NCBI RefSeq assembly: GCF_039907765.1
Contig: NZ_JARDJI010000003.1
Span: 1-64,000 of the forward strand
DNA: 64,000 nt
Reading direction: 5' to 3'
Source: Aminobacter sp039907765
Lineage (GTDB): Bacteria; Pseudomonadota; Alphaproteobacteria; Rhizobiales; Rhizobiaceae
Numbering within the stretch: position 1 is the first letter of the stretch; each line of letters starts with the position of its first letter. The notes under the pieces are model-generated. The model saw only the letters and a list, made by a program, of their open reading frames with translations, did no database searches and was not told the origin of the DNA. The translations under genes were made by a program, and so were the position numbers. Below are positions 34,715-43,965 of this stretch, piece by piece.

Positions 34715-35403
34715 GCAAATCGATCAAGTTGCTGACGCTGGAGGAGGTCAAGGCTGCGATCGCTTTCGACCAACCGAAGTTGCGCGCTTCGGCTGACGGT
34801 CCGAAAATTCAAGTCGAGGGCGACTATCTCATATTTGAGAAGGATGTCGTCGCGGCCCCCGGCGGGCCCCTCGCCGACTTCAATATCAGGATTGAGTTGT
34901 CCGAGCTCTATCCGCGTCAAGAACCCAAGGTCTTTGAGGTCGGCGGCAGAATCCCGCGTGAGGCGGAGCGACATATCAATCCCGATGGCGATTGCTGCGT
35001 TACGGTCTGGGAACACTGGCTGATCACGGCGAATGACCACTCCGTCGGCAACTTTCTCAACGGCCCGCTCAATGAGTATTTTCTTGGCCAGTTCTGGTTC
35101 GAAAAGACCGGGAAATGGCCGTTCGGCGAGCGGGCGCACGGCACACCAGGGCTCGAGGAGGCTTACGCAGATGCACTGGGAATCGCGAATGGGCGAAAAA
35201 GCCTTCTCTATCACTTGCGGATGCTGTCCCAAGATTGGCCGAAAGGTCACTGGCCATGTCCCTGTGGAAGCGGCCTGCGCCTTCGGCATTGCCACCGTGA
35301 CGATCTGATGACCATACACCAGCGCGTTTCGCCGAATGTTGCCCGGCGCATGTTGCGTCGGCTCAATCCAGACAGGCGCGAAACGCGAAGCGTTGGATTC
35401 TAG
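34699..35403 (+). CDS. E2-like protein of short type II CBASS, with SEC-C tail
   Basis: A 234-residue protein with a ubiquitin-conjugating-like core: ELSELYPRQEPKVFEVGGRI, then HINPDGDCCVTVWEHWLITA, where Cys99 or Cys100 is the probable catalytic Cys. In type II-short CBASS an E2-only protein without an E1 modifies or primes the CD-NTase. The C-terminus adds a metal-binding SEC-C motif, CPCGSGLRLRHCH. The best start is a TTG at 34699, since no ATG lies near; it may begin elsewhere. It closes the CBASS operon; no E1/Cap2 or JAB/Cap3 gene follows. Confidence 0.8.
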   Translation: MGQVLGKSIKLLTLEEVKAAIAFDQPKLRASADGPKIQVEGDYLIFEKDVVAAPGGPLADFNIRIELSELYPRQEPKVFEVGGRIPREAERHINPDGDCCVTVWEHWLITANDHSVGNFLNGPLNEYFLGQFWFEKTGKWPFGERAHGTPGLEEAYADALGIANGRKSLLYHLRMLSQDWPKGHWPCPCGSGLRLRHCHRDDLMTIHQRVSPNVARRMLRRLNPDRRETRSVGF

Positions 35404-35469
35404 CGTTCCACCTCAGGTCCTTTACCGTGTCGGCTGCGTAGTCTTCTTGACTCTTTGAGCGAAAAGCTA

Positions 35470-35484
35470 GAACAAATAGCGAAC
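35470..35484 (+). promoter_or_regulatory. LexA (SOS) box upstream of imuA
   Basis: GAAC-AAATAGC-GAAC is an exact match to the alphaproteobacterial LexA site GAAC-N7-GAAC. It lies 38 bp before the imuA start, so the cassette should be induced by DNA damage. Confidence 0.85.
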
Positions 35485-35521
35485 ATGATGCAAGACCCAC
35501 AAGCGGAGGTCCATCCATCCC

Positions 35522-36274
35522 GTGCGGCCTCAGCCCGCCATCGACGCCTTGCGCGTGCAGATCGAGAAGATCGAAGGCCCTCGCCGGCGCGTGCAGTCGG
35601 TGCTGCCCTTCGGGGTGGCCGAGGTCGACTCACGCCTACCAGGAAGAGGGCTGGCACGCGGCGCGCTGCATGAGATCGCTGGCGGTGGCAACGGCGTCAT
35701 CGACGGCGCCGCCGCGGCCCTGTTCGCCGCAGGCATCGCAGCCCGCACCAAGGGCCGCGTGCTGTGGTGCATCACGCAGCCCGACATTTTCGCGCCTGCC
35801 GTCGCACAGGCCGGACTACCGCCCGACCGGGTGATCTATCTGCAGGCCGGTGACCAGGCCAGTGTCTTGGCGTGCATGGAGGAAGGGCTGCGGCATGGCG
35901 GCCTCGGCGCCGTGGTCGGCGAAGTTGCCCGACTCTCCATGAACGCCTCTCGCCGCCTCATGCTTGCAGCGGAAGGGAGCGGAACCATCGGTCTCGCGCT
36001 TCGCCGCTGGCGGCGCCAGACCGACGCCACTGACTTCGGGCAGCCCACCGCCGCCGCCACGCGCTGGCGGGTGTCGGTGCTGCCGTCCACCCCCTTGCCG
36101 GTCCCCGGCGTTGGCCGCGCCCGCTGGCTGGTCGAACTGATCCGCGCCCGAGCCGGCGAAAGCGCTGATTTCGAATTGGAAGCCTGTGATGAAAAGGGTC
36201 GTCTCGCTGTACCTGCCGAACTGGTCCACCGACCGTCTGCGGCGGATGACTGGCGACGCACCGCCGCGCGCTGA
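35522..36274 (+). CDS. imuA: ImuA, SOS mutagenesis accessory protein
   Basis: A 250-residue RecA/SulA-like protein. VQSVLPFGVAEVDSRLPGRG and LARGALHEIAGGG are the ImuA opening motif, and a degenerate P-loop region precedes GRVLWCITQPDIFAPAVAQA. ImuA works with ImuB and DnaE2 in damage-induced translesion synthesis. The start is a GTG at 35522 with GGAGG upstream. Its 3' end overlaps imuB by about 86 bp. Confidence 0.88.
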   Translation: MRPQPAIDALRVQIEKIEGPRRRVQSVLPFGVAEVDSRLPGRGLARGALHEIAGGGNGVIDGAAAALFAAGIAARTKGRVLWCITQPDIFAPAVAQAGLPPDRVIYLQAGDQASVLACMEEGLRHGGLGAVVGEVARLSMNASRRLMLAAEGSGTIGLALRRWRRQTDATDFGQPTAAATRWRVSVLPSTPLPVPGVGRARWLVELIRARAGESADFELEACDEKGRLAVPAELVHRPSAADDWRRTAAR

Positions 36275-37712
36275 TGCGCCGCTGGTGGTCGTCGGCCGGG
36301 ACGGGAGCAGACGGATCGTGACGGCTGCCGATCCGGCGGCCGCGGCACTTGGCGCGCACGTCGGCATGCCCGCGGCGAAGGCTCAGGCGCTCGCGGCCGG
36401 CCTCCAGATTCGCGACGCCGATCCATTGGGCGACGCCGAGGCGCTGGAGCGGCTGGCGCTCTGGATCCTGCAGCGCGTGGCCCCCATCGTCACCGCAGAT
36501 CCCCAAGACGGCATCGTCATCGACACGACCGGGACCGATCACCTCCATGGCGGCGAGGCCGCCATGCTCGATGGCCTCGTCAGCCGACTCGCCATGTCGG
36601 GCGTCGCCGCACGCGCGGCCGTCGCCGATACCTGGGGTGCGGCGCACGCGCTTGCCCGCTTCGCCCCCGGCTCGATGATGATCGCCGCGCCCGGTCATGG
36701 CCCATCGGTGATTTCGGCACTGCCGATAGAGGCGCTACGGCTCCCGCCCGGTATGCCGGCGGCGTTGCGCGTCCTCGGTTTCGAGCGGATCGGTGAACTC
36801 ATCGCGCAGCCGCGCGCGCCCCTGACACTGCGTTTCGGCCCCGAGCTCGGCCGGCGTCTCGATCAAGCGCTCGGCCGCGCAGCAGAACCGATCGAGCCAC
36901 TTCGACCGGCCGAGCTCTCCGAGGTGCGCCGCTCTTTCGCCGAACCGATCTCCGCGGCTGAGACCATCGCCCGCTATATCGGCAAACTGGTCGAAGCGCT
37001 GTGCACGGACCTCGAGCAGAACGGCCAAGGCGCGCGGCGCCTCGACCTCATCTGTCAGCGCGTCGACAGCCGCGCCCAAGCCATCCGCATCGGCATGGCC
37101 AAGCCCGTGCGCGATGCGAAGCGCCTCACTCGTCTGCTCTGCGACAAGATCGAGACAATCGATCCTGGCTTCGGCATCGACACCCTGACGCTCTGCGCCT
37201 CCGTTGCCGAACCGCTGGAGCCCCGGCAGATGGCGACCTCCCTCATTGAAGTGGCAGAGCCCGATATCTCTGATCTCATCGATACCCTCGCCAACCGCGT
37301 CGGTGATCGCGCCCTCTATCGGGCCGCGCCGGTCGCCAGCGACGTTCCGGAGCGGTCGGTCAGCCGTGTGCCGGCGCTCGCCCCCCAGACCGGCGCGAGT
37401 TGGCCCGATGCCTGGCCGCGACCGGCACGGCTGCTGCTGACCCCCGAGCTGGTCGAGACCATCGCCTTGCTGCCGGACCATCCGCCGGTCTCCTTCACCT
37501 GGCGCGGCGTACGCCGCCGCGTCCGGCGTGCCGATGGGCCGGAGCGGGTCTTCGGAGAATGGTGGAAACGCGATGCGGAGTTGGCAGCCATCAGGGATTA
37601 CTTCCGGGTCGAGGACGAAGCAGGCGAACGCTATTGGCTCTATCGTGCCGGTAACGGGGAGGACGAAACCACCGGCTCGCAGCGCTGGTTCATCCACGGG
37701 GTCTTCGGGTGA
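36189..37712 (+). CDS. imuB: ImuB, Y-family polymerase-like protein
   Basis: A 507-residue Y-family relative: VVSLYLPNWSTDRLRRMTGD at the start, DGIVIDTTGTDHLHGGEAAM in the palm, then a little-finger-like region and a C-terminal part ending RWFIHGVFG. ImuB usually lacks the catalytic acidic residues and acts as an adaptor linking the beta clamp, ImuA and DnaE2. The ATG at 36189 was chosen over the GTG directly before it. The gene overlaps dnaE2 by 4 bp. Confidence 0.9.
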   Translation: MKRVVSLYLPNWSTDRLRRMTGDAPPRADAPLVVVGRDGSRRIVTAADPAAAALGAHVGMPAAKAQALAAGLQIRDADPLGDAEALERLALWILQRVAPIVTADPQDGIVIDTTGTDHLHGGEAAMLDGLVSRLAMSGVAARAAVADTWGAAHALARFAPGSMMIAAPGHGPSVISALPIEALRLPPGMPAALRVLGFERIGELIAQPRAPLTLRFGPELGRRLDQALGRAAEPIEPLRPAELSEVRRSFAEPISAAETIARYIGKLVEALCTDLEQNGQGARRLDLICQRVDSRAQAIRIGMAKPVRDAKRLTRLLCDKIETIDPGFGIDTLTLCASVAEPLEPRQMATSLIEVAEPDISDLIDTLANRVGDRALYRAAPVASDVPERSVSRVPALAPQTGASWPDAWPRPARLLLTPELVETIALLPDHPPVSFTWRGVRRRVRRADGPERVFGEWWKRDAELAAIRDYFRVEDEAGERYWLYRAGNGEDETTGSQRWFIHGVFG

Positions 37713-40700
37713 CAAGCCCACGCTATGCCGAATTGCAGGTCACCTCGCATTTCAGCTTCCTGCGCGGCGCATCCTCTCCCGAGGAGCTTTTTGCGCAGGC
37801 AGCGCTGCTCGGCATCGAGGCGCTCGCCGTCGTCGACCGCAACAGCCTCGCCGGCATCGTCCGCGCTCATGAAGCCGCCAAAACCACCGGCGTGCGCCTC
37901 GTCGTAGGCTGCCGCCTCGACCTCGCCGATGGCACGTCGGTCGTCGTCTATCCGACGGACCGGCCCGCCTATTCCCGGCTCTGCCGACTTCTCAGTCTCG
38001 GCAAGGGACGCGCCGGCAAGGGCAAGTGCCATCTCGAATGGGCGGATCTGGTGACCTATGGCGAAGGCCTAATCGCCGTGCTCCTCCCGGACGTCGCCGA
38101 TGACGAATGCGGTCTGCGCCTGCGCCGCCTGCGCGAGGCCTTCGGCGATCGCGCCTATATGGCGCTGACGCTGCGGCGCCGGCCGAACGATCAGTTGCGG
38201 CTTCACGAATTGTCGAACCTTGCGGCGCAAATGCGGGTGCCGACGGTGGTGACGAACGATGTTCTGTTCCACGAGCCCGGCCGGCGCATCCTGCAGGACG
38301 TGGTCACCTGCATCCGTCACAATGTCACCATCGACGAGCTCGGCGAACGCCGTGAGCGCCACGCCGACCGCTATCTCAAACCACCAGAGGAGATGCATCG
38401 GCTCTTCGGCCGCTATCCCGAGGCCCTCGCGCGTACATTCGAGATCGCCGAGCGCTGCCGCTTCAGTCTCGACGAACTCGCCTACCAATATCCGGAAGAG
38501 CGCGACGATCCCACGCTCACGCCGCAGCAGACGCTGGAGAAGTTCACCTGGGAAGGCGCTGCTCAACGCTATCCTGACGGGCTCCCCGACAGCGTGCGGG
38601 CGACGCTCGAGCACGAACTGCGGCTGATCGAAAAACTCGGCTATGCGCCGTACTTCCTCACCGTCAACAGCATCGTCAGGTTCGCCCGCTCGCGCGATAT
38701 CCTCTGCCAGGGTCGCGGGTCGGCCGCCAACAGCGCCGTCTGCTTCGTGCTCGGCATCACCTCGATCGACCCGGGCCGCAACGACCTGCTGTTCGAACGC
38801 TTTGTGTCGGAGGAACGGCGCGAACCGCCGGACATCGATGTCGACTTCGAGCACGAGCGGCGCGAAATCGTCATGCAGTGGGTGTTCGACACCTACGGCC
38901 GCGATCACGCGGCGCTCTGCTCGACGGTCATTCGCTATCGTACCAAGGGCGCACTACGCGATGTCGGCAAGGCCCTCGGCCTGCCGGAAGATCTCATCCG
39001 CACGTTGTCGGGCCAGGTCTGGGGCTGGTCCGAGGAGGGCGTCGCCGATCGGCACCTCGCGGAGCTCAATCTCAATCTCTCCGACCGGCGCCTGCGTCTC
39101 GCGCTCGACCTTACCGGCCAGCTTATGGGCGCCCCGCGCCATCTGAGCCAGCATCCGGGTGGTTTCGTGCTGACCCACGACCGGCTCGACGACCTCGTTC
39201 CCATCGAGCCTGCCGCCATGATCGATCGCCAGGTCATTGAGTGGGACAAGGACGACATCGACGCGCTCAAGTTCATGAAGGTCGACGTCCTCGCCCTCGG
39301 CATGCTGACCTGCATGAAAAAGGGCCTCGATCTGCTGACCGAGCACAAGGATATCACGCTCGATCTCGCCTCCATCCCGGCCGAGGATCCACGCACTTAC
39401 GCGATGATCCGCAAGGCCGACACGCTCGGCACGTTCCAGATCGAATCGCGCGCCCAGATGTCAATGCTGCCGCGGCTCAAGCCGCGGACCTATTACGATC
39501 TCGTGGTCCAAGTCGCGATCGTCCGCCCTGGGCCGATCCAGGGCGACATGGTCCACCCCTATCTCCGTCGCCGCGGGGGCCTCGAGCCGGTCCACTACCC
39601 GAAGCCCGAGCTTGAGAGAGTCCTGGGCAAAACGCTCGGCGTTCCGCTCTTCCAGGAGCAGGCCATGCGCGTTGCCATCGAATGCGCCGGCTTCACGCCG
39701 GGCGAGGCCGACATGCTGCGCAAATCCATGGCCACATTCAAGCACACGGGAGGCGTCTCCGCCTTCAAGACCAAGCTGATCGAGGGCATGGTCGACCGCG
39801 GCTACGACCGACCGTTCGCGGAAAAGACCTTCAGCCAACTCGAGGGCTTCGGAAGCTACGGCTTTCCGGAAAGCCACGCCGCATCCTTCGCGCTGATCGC
39901 CTATGCCAGCGCCTGGCTCAAATGCTGGCATCCCGACGTCTTCTGCTGCGCCCTGCTCAACAGCCAGCCGATGGGCTTTTACGCCCCGGCGCAGATCGTG
40001 CGGGACGCGATTGCCCATGGTATCGAGGTGCGTCCCGCCTGCGTTAATGCTTCACGTTGGGACTGCACTTTGGAGCCGACCCAAGACGATAGCCGCTTCG
40101 CCGTTCGGCTTGGTCTGCTCATGGTCCGCGGCCTCGCCAACGTCCATGCGGCGAGCATTGTCGCGGCGCGCGCCGATCAGCCTTTCGCGTCGATCAATGA
40201 TCTGTGGCGGCGCGCCGGGGTGCCCCAGGCAGCCCTCGTCCAACTCGCGGAGGCCGATGCTTTCCGGCCGGCGCTTGGCTTGGCCCGGCGCGAGGCGCTG
40301 TGGGCGATCAAGGCGCTGCGCGACGAGCCGCTGCCGCTCTTTGCTGCAGCCGCAGCGCGCGAGAACGAGATTGTCCCGGAGATCGCCGAGCCCAGCGTCG
40401 CCTTGCGGCCGATGACGGCAGGCGCCGAAGTGGTGGAAGACTACAGTCACGTCGGGCTGTCGCTGCGCAACCATCCGGTGAGCTTCCTGCGCGCCGATCT
40501 CCACCGTCGGCGCATTGTCTCCTGCGCCGAGGCGATGGCGGCTCGCGACGGACGCTGGCTGGAGGCCGCTGGCATCATTCTGGTGCGGCAACGGCCCGGA
40601 AGCGCCAAGGGCGTCATGTTCATCACGCTCGAGGACGAAACCGGGATCGCCAACCTCGTCGTCTGGCCGAAGGTGTTCGAGGCCAACCGCCGCACCATTC

Positions 40701-40981
40701 TATCAGCCGGCATGATCGCCGTGCGCGGCCGCATCCAGCGCGAGGGCGAGGTGGTCCACCTCGTCGCGCAGCGCTTGACTGACCTCTCGGCCGAACTGGC
40801 CAGCGTTGGTCAACGTGATGCTGCGTTTCCGCTGCCGCATGGCCGTGGCGATCAGGCGCGCCATGGCGGCTCCGGCCCAGACCCGCGCGAGGTTCCGCCG
40901 TGTGGCCTGCGGACCCGGGACATCTACATTCCGGACCTGCACATCGATGCGATCAGGGTCAAGACGCGTGATTTCCACTAA
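37709..40981 (+). CDS. dnaE2: DnaE2 error-prone DNA polymerase III alpha subunit
   Basis: A 1090-residue C-family polymerase of the usual DnaE2 length. The PHP domain starts YAELQVTSHFSFLRGASSPE; the palm includes CQGRGSAANSAVCFVLGITS and PPDIDVDFEHERREIVMQWV with the catalytic Asp residues; the fingers and thumb follow, and an OB fold (GVMFITLEDETGIANLVVWP) lies near the end. It carries out translesion synthesis with ImuB. The start is a GTG overlapping the imuB stop as GTGA. Nothing suggests truncation. Confidence 0.95.
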   Translation: MTSPRYAELQVTSHFSFLRGASSPEELFAQAALLGIEALAVVDRNSLAGIVRAHEAAKTTGVRLVVGCRLDLADGTSVVVYPTDRPAYSRLCRLLSLGKGRAGKGKCHLEWADLVTYGEGLIAVLLPDVADDECGLRLRRLREAFGDRAYMALTLRRRPNDQLRLHELSNLAAQMRVPTVVTNDVLFHEPGRRILQDVVTCIRHNVTIDELGERRERHADRYLKPPEEMHRLFGRYPEALARTFEIAERCRFSLDELAYQYPEERDDPTLTPQQTLEKFTWEGAAQRYPDGLPDSVRATLEHELRLIEKLGYAPYFLTVNSIVRFARSRDILCQGRGSAANSAVCFVLGITSIDPGRNDLLFERFVSEERREPPDIDVDFEHERREIVMQWVFDTYGRDHAALCSTVIRYRTKGALRDVGKALGLPEDLIRTLSGQVWGWSEEGVADRHLAELNLNLSDRRLRLALDLTGQLMGAPRHLSQHPGGFVLTHDRLDDLVPIEPAAMIDRQVIEWDKDDIDALKFMKVDVLALGMLTCMKKGLDLLTEHKDITLDLASIPAEDPRTYAMIRKADTLGTFQIESRAQMSMLPRLKPRTYYDLVVQVAIVRPGPIQGDMVHPYLRRRGGLEPVHYPKPELERVLGKTLGVPLFQEQAMRVAIECAGFTPGEADMLRKSMATFKHTGGVSAFKTKLIEGMVDRGYDRPFAEKTFSQLEGFGSYGFPESHAASFALIAYASAWLKCWHPDVFCCALLNSQPMGFYAPAQIVRDAIAHGIEVRPACVNASRWDCTLEPTQDDSRFAVRLGLLMVRGLANVHAASIVAARADQPFASINDLWRRAGVPQAALVQLAEADAFRPALGLARREALWAIKALRDEPLPLFAAAAARENEIVPEIAEPSVALRPMTAGAEVVEDYSHVGLSLRNHPVSFLRADLHRRRIVSCAEAMAARDGRWLEAAGIILVRQRPGSAKGVMFITLEDETGIANLVVWPKVFEANRRTILSAGMIAVRGRIQREGEVVHLVAQRLTDLSAELASVGQRDAAFPLPHGRGDQARHGGSGPDPREVPPCGLRTRDIYIPDLHIDAIRVKTRDFH

Positions 40982-41097
40982 TCTAAAGGAGCCCGGCGCC
41001 ATTCGCAGGCTGACAGGAGCGATGCGCGAAACGGCCACGTCGTCGCGCAGCAACAGGATGCCCCACACCGGCAGCGCCCCGCCGGGCTGGCCGCCAG

Positions 41098-41181
41098 TAC
41101 CCGGAATCACAAATCGCTGATACAGGATCGAGCGCGCTGGGTCCCCGGGGTGTGGATCAGGTAATTGCGAAAGCGGGTGCT
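41098..41181. repeat. imperfect direct repeat, left copy
   Basis: About 84 bp starting GTACCCGGAATCAC and ending ATTGCGAAAGCGGGTGCTAG, roughly 70% identical by eye to 41946-42031. The two copies flank the DUF5677 gene exactly. Confidence 0.65.
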
Positions 41182-41187
41182 AGGCCG

Positions 41188-41946
41188 ATGAAAACCGCGC
41201 CGACTGAGAACCTCTTCGAGTTTTTAAAGAAGCTTCACAATGAGTCGATGCGGCTACTGGCGACGGTGAAGTTCGACAAGCGGGATCAGCAAGACCGACT
41301 CATCATGTCTCTGTACATGAGCATGATTGAACAGGCGGGCAGCATCATCCTTCTCATTGAGAAGCTGAAAGAGGCCGGCGTCTCGGCAATATTCCGATCA
41401 ATGTTAGAAGCATATGTCGACCTCAAGAACCTAGCCAACGACTCAGGCTATGTTGGCCATTTGAACGCGAAATACCATGAGCAATGGCTGAAGCTGATGA
41501 AAGAGGGCCACGATAACAACAATGCGTTCCTAGCTGGTCTGAAGGACGTTCCGGAATTTGAGAAGCGCATGAAAAGCGAACGCGAGAAGTTGGAGGCTTT
41601 GAAAGCAAGCGGTCGGGGGCCGCTTACGATTTTTGACAAATTCAAAAAGGCTGGCGTCGAGAACGTATACCGGTCCTACTACAACATGCTGTGCGCCGAC
41701 GCGCACAACGATGTGAGGGCGTTAGTCGACAGACATTTAGAGGTCAACGGCGATGACTTCGAGGTTGTAGGTTATCGCGAGGTGACGTTGCCGGATTTCG
41801 AGCCGATCTTGGACAGCGCTGCGGGCTCGCTGATGGAGGCTACTGATGTAGTGCACGCCTACTCGAAGTCCGGCCTTGACGAAGAGGTAAAGGCCCTGCG
41901 GGCCGAGCTTGATGCAATTCGCAAGGACATAGTGGACCGCGGCTAG
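41188..41946 (+). CDS. DUF5677-like protein
   Basis: A 252-residue, mostly helical protein (NLFEFLKKLHNESMRLLATV, RSMLEAYVDLKNLANDSG, YYNMLCADAHNDVRALVDRH). The pattern of RS-x-x-E-A-x-x-D-x-x followed by a conserved Cys/His block resembles DUF5677. Function unknown. The DNA is visibly less GC-rich than the genes on either side. The ATG at 41188 was chosen because the alternative GTG at 41152 lies in the flanking repeat. The stop falls at the start of the right repeat. Confidence 0.65.
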   Translation: MKTAPTENLFEFLKKLHNESMRLLATVKFDKRDQQDRLIMSLYMSMIEQAGSIILLIEKLKEAGVSAIFRSMLEAYVDLKNLANDSGYVGHLNAKYHEQWLKLMKEGHDNNNAFLAGLKDVPEFEKRMKSEREKLEALKASGRGPLTIFDKFKKAGVENVYRSYYNMLCADAHNDVRALVDRHLEVNGDDFEVVGYREVTLPDFEPILDSAAGSLMEATDVVHAYSKSGLDEEVKALRAELDAIRKDIVDRG

Positions 41947-42031
41947 TACCCGGAATCACCAATGGTCGATACAGCTTCGGTTACACGGGGTGCCCGGCAT
42001 ATGAATCACGTATTTGCGAAATCGGTTGCTA
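41946..42031. repeat. imperfect direct repeat, right copy
   Basis: The second copy runs GTACCCGGAATCACCAATGG to ATTTGCGAAATCGGTTGCTAG. It ends in the stop codon of the nuclease gene (minus strand), so the repeat also supplies that gene's 3' end. Confidence 0.65.
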
Positions 42032-43849
42032 GTTCCCGCCCAGAACGACGAGGACCGGATTGTGGTCGCTCGTTGCGGCCGCGCCCAGATCGATGTTGAG
42101 GTCCATGTAGTGGACCTGCAGATCTTCCGATGAAAGCGCCCCGCCGGCCATCACATGGTCGATTGCCTGGCGCAGACCCTGATGGCTTGATGAGTACCGG
42201 AACGCCTCTCCGCGACTGTCATTCACAAAGCCAAGGCCGAGGGCACCAGCTTCGAGCGGCACCAAAGTGTCCGCGAACGGCAGATCGTTGAAGTCGCCGA
42301 GCACGATGATCGAGGGAGGGTTGTTTGGGTACCGCGCATCCAGTTCCGCCGCGAGCGCTTCAGCCTGGGCCCTGCGCCCCTCGGCCGATCCAGCTTGCGG
42401 ATCCTCATCGCTCGAATACAGCGAAACATCGCCGACCTTGGAACTGAGATGCACGTTGACGAAGACGTAGGGCTTGCCACCGATCTCCAGATTGAGCAGC
42501 AGCGGCTTTCGCGTCAGATAGAAGGGGTTGGCGTCCGCGTCGCACAGATCGCCCGTGTTGAACAGGCGCTCGATCTCTCCGACCACAGCACCGCTGTCGG
42601 ACCGCAGCAGGTATGCGTTGCGGATATTGCCCCCCGGCGCGCCGCCATCGACATTGGGCAGCGGCGGGTCGAGCCAGATCGCCTGGTAGGTGGGACCGCC
42701 CGCGTCGATGATTGCCTGCACGAGCTTGCCCAACGTGGCTTGTGACGAGATGATCCCGGTAACGCCCGTACCGTCGTCGTCCTGAATTTCCTGAAGAGCG
42801 ATCAGGTCGGGGGCGCCGAGCGGTCCCGTGATCTGCTCGGCGATGCGCTTCACTTTGATGTTCGGAGTCGTCGTGCTGAGGTTCTCGGCGTTGAACGTCG
42901 CGAAGCGGAAGCCGTCCCCCTCCGGCCCCTCCGCGGCGGGGCGTTCCACCTGTGTGATGTCGGATTGCGTCAGCACGTGATCGAGTTGCACGATGATCTC
43001 GCCGGCATCATAGCCGACGATTCCGGTGAGATCGCCCAAGCCAAATCCTGCTTCCATGACAAGGGATTCCGTCTGAGCGGACGACAGGCGGACCTTCACC
43101 ACCTCAGGGAAGATGTGTCCCGGAATGGATTTGGGGAGGCCGCCGGCCGTGAGTTCCGCGGGCTGCAGAGCCGCTCTGCTGACGGCATAGAGAACCTTTC
43201 CCTCACGGCGCGAGACCACGACGGCGTCGCTGATCACGACGCGCATCCCTTCCAGCGACTCAAAGTAGTCGCGCGGGTGATCCGCCGGATCGAAAGGCGT
43301 GTTGGGAACGTCGGCGAAGGCGATCCCCGTCATTGCGCCTGGCGGCACCAGCGGAATGGCGTCCGGAAGCTCGCCAGGCCCGATAGCCGTCACCGCGGTG
43401 ATCCCGATCAGCTCCGTGGTAGTCAGAAAGTGCTCGGCGTCCGTGTTTGGCACCGACCCCTCTTCCGTTGTCCCGCAGGCAACAACCTTGCGAGGATCTG
43501 GAAAGGGCGATTTCATGCGGAACTCGAAAACCCTGCCCTCGACTCTCACTTCCGTGCCAGGCGGCGGCACTTCGAGGGCGTGTTCATTGTTGCCGAGAAA
43601 AACATAGATGCCTTCCGATGTAGCGGGATCGGCGTCAGCATTGGCGTCCGCGCTCTGGATGAAGAATCCCTTCGGATCGACGGCCGTCACGACGCCAGTC
43701 ACGGTCACCGGGGTGCTGGGCGCGAACGCGGTCTTGTGACCGGCGCCTTGTATCTCCGAGATTGGCGTGTCGGCTGCCACCGCCGGCGCGCACGCGAAAA
43801 TCGGGACAAAGAACAGCGTGGCGGCAAGGCAGACTGTCGTCTTCAACAT
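42029..43849 (-). CDS. secreted endonuclease/exonuclease/phosphatase-family protein
   Basis: A 606-residue protein with a clear signal peptide (MLKTTVCLAATLFFVPIFAC, then APAVAADT). A beta-rich N-terminal half with OB-like segments (VTVTGVVTAVDPKGFFIQSA) leads to the EEP nuclease domain: FATFNAENLS, DLIALQEIQDDDG, IIVLGDFNDLPF and ATSDHNPVLVVL with catalytic Asn, Glu, Asp and His. The order matches extracellular nucleases of the ExeM/NucH type. It should act outside the cytoplasm on DNA. It is not part of an evident operon. Confidence 0.85.
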   Translation of the reverse strand: MLKTTVCLAATLFFVPIFACAPAVAADTPISEIQGAGHKTAFAPSTPVTVTGVVTAVDPKGFFIQSADANADADPATSEGIYVFLGNNEHALEVPPPGTEVRVEGRVFEFRMKSPFPDPRKVVACGTTEEGSVPNTDAEHFLTTTELIGITAVTAIGPGELPDAIPLVPPGAMTGIAFADVPNTPFDPADHPRDYFESLEGMRVVISDAVVVSRREGKVLYAVSRAALQPAELTAGGLPKSIPGHIFPEVVKVRLSSAQTESLVMEAGFGLGDLTGIVGYDAGEIIVQLDHVLTQSDITQVERPAAEGPEGDGFRFATFNAENLSTTTPNIKVKRIAEQITGPLGAPDLIALQEIQDDDGTGVTGIISSQATLGKLVQAIIDAGGPTYQAIWLDPPLPNVDGGAPGGNIRNAYLLRSDSGAVVGEIERLFNTGDLCDADANPFYLTRKPLLLNLEIGGKPYVFVNVHLSSKVGDVSLYSSDEDPQAGSAEGRRAQAEALAAELDARYPNNPPSIIVLGDFNDLPFADTLVPLEAGALGLGFVNDSRGEAFRYSSSHQGLRQAIDHVMAGGALSSEDLQVHYMDLNIDLGAAATSDHNPVLVVLGGN

Positions 43850-43965
43850 CACGCGGCCCCCTCAATGTGAGGCGCCGTTGATATCAAGTATCTCCGTCAC
43901 AATCTATTGTCGGAGTAAGTCTTCGGGCGGTCGACGTCGCGTATGGACCACTTTCGGCTCGCCGG

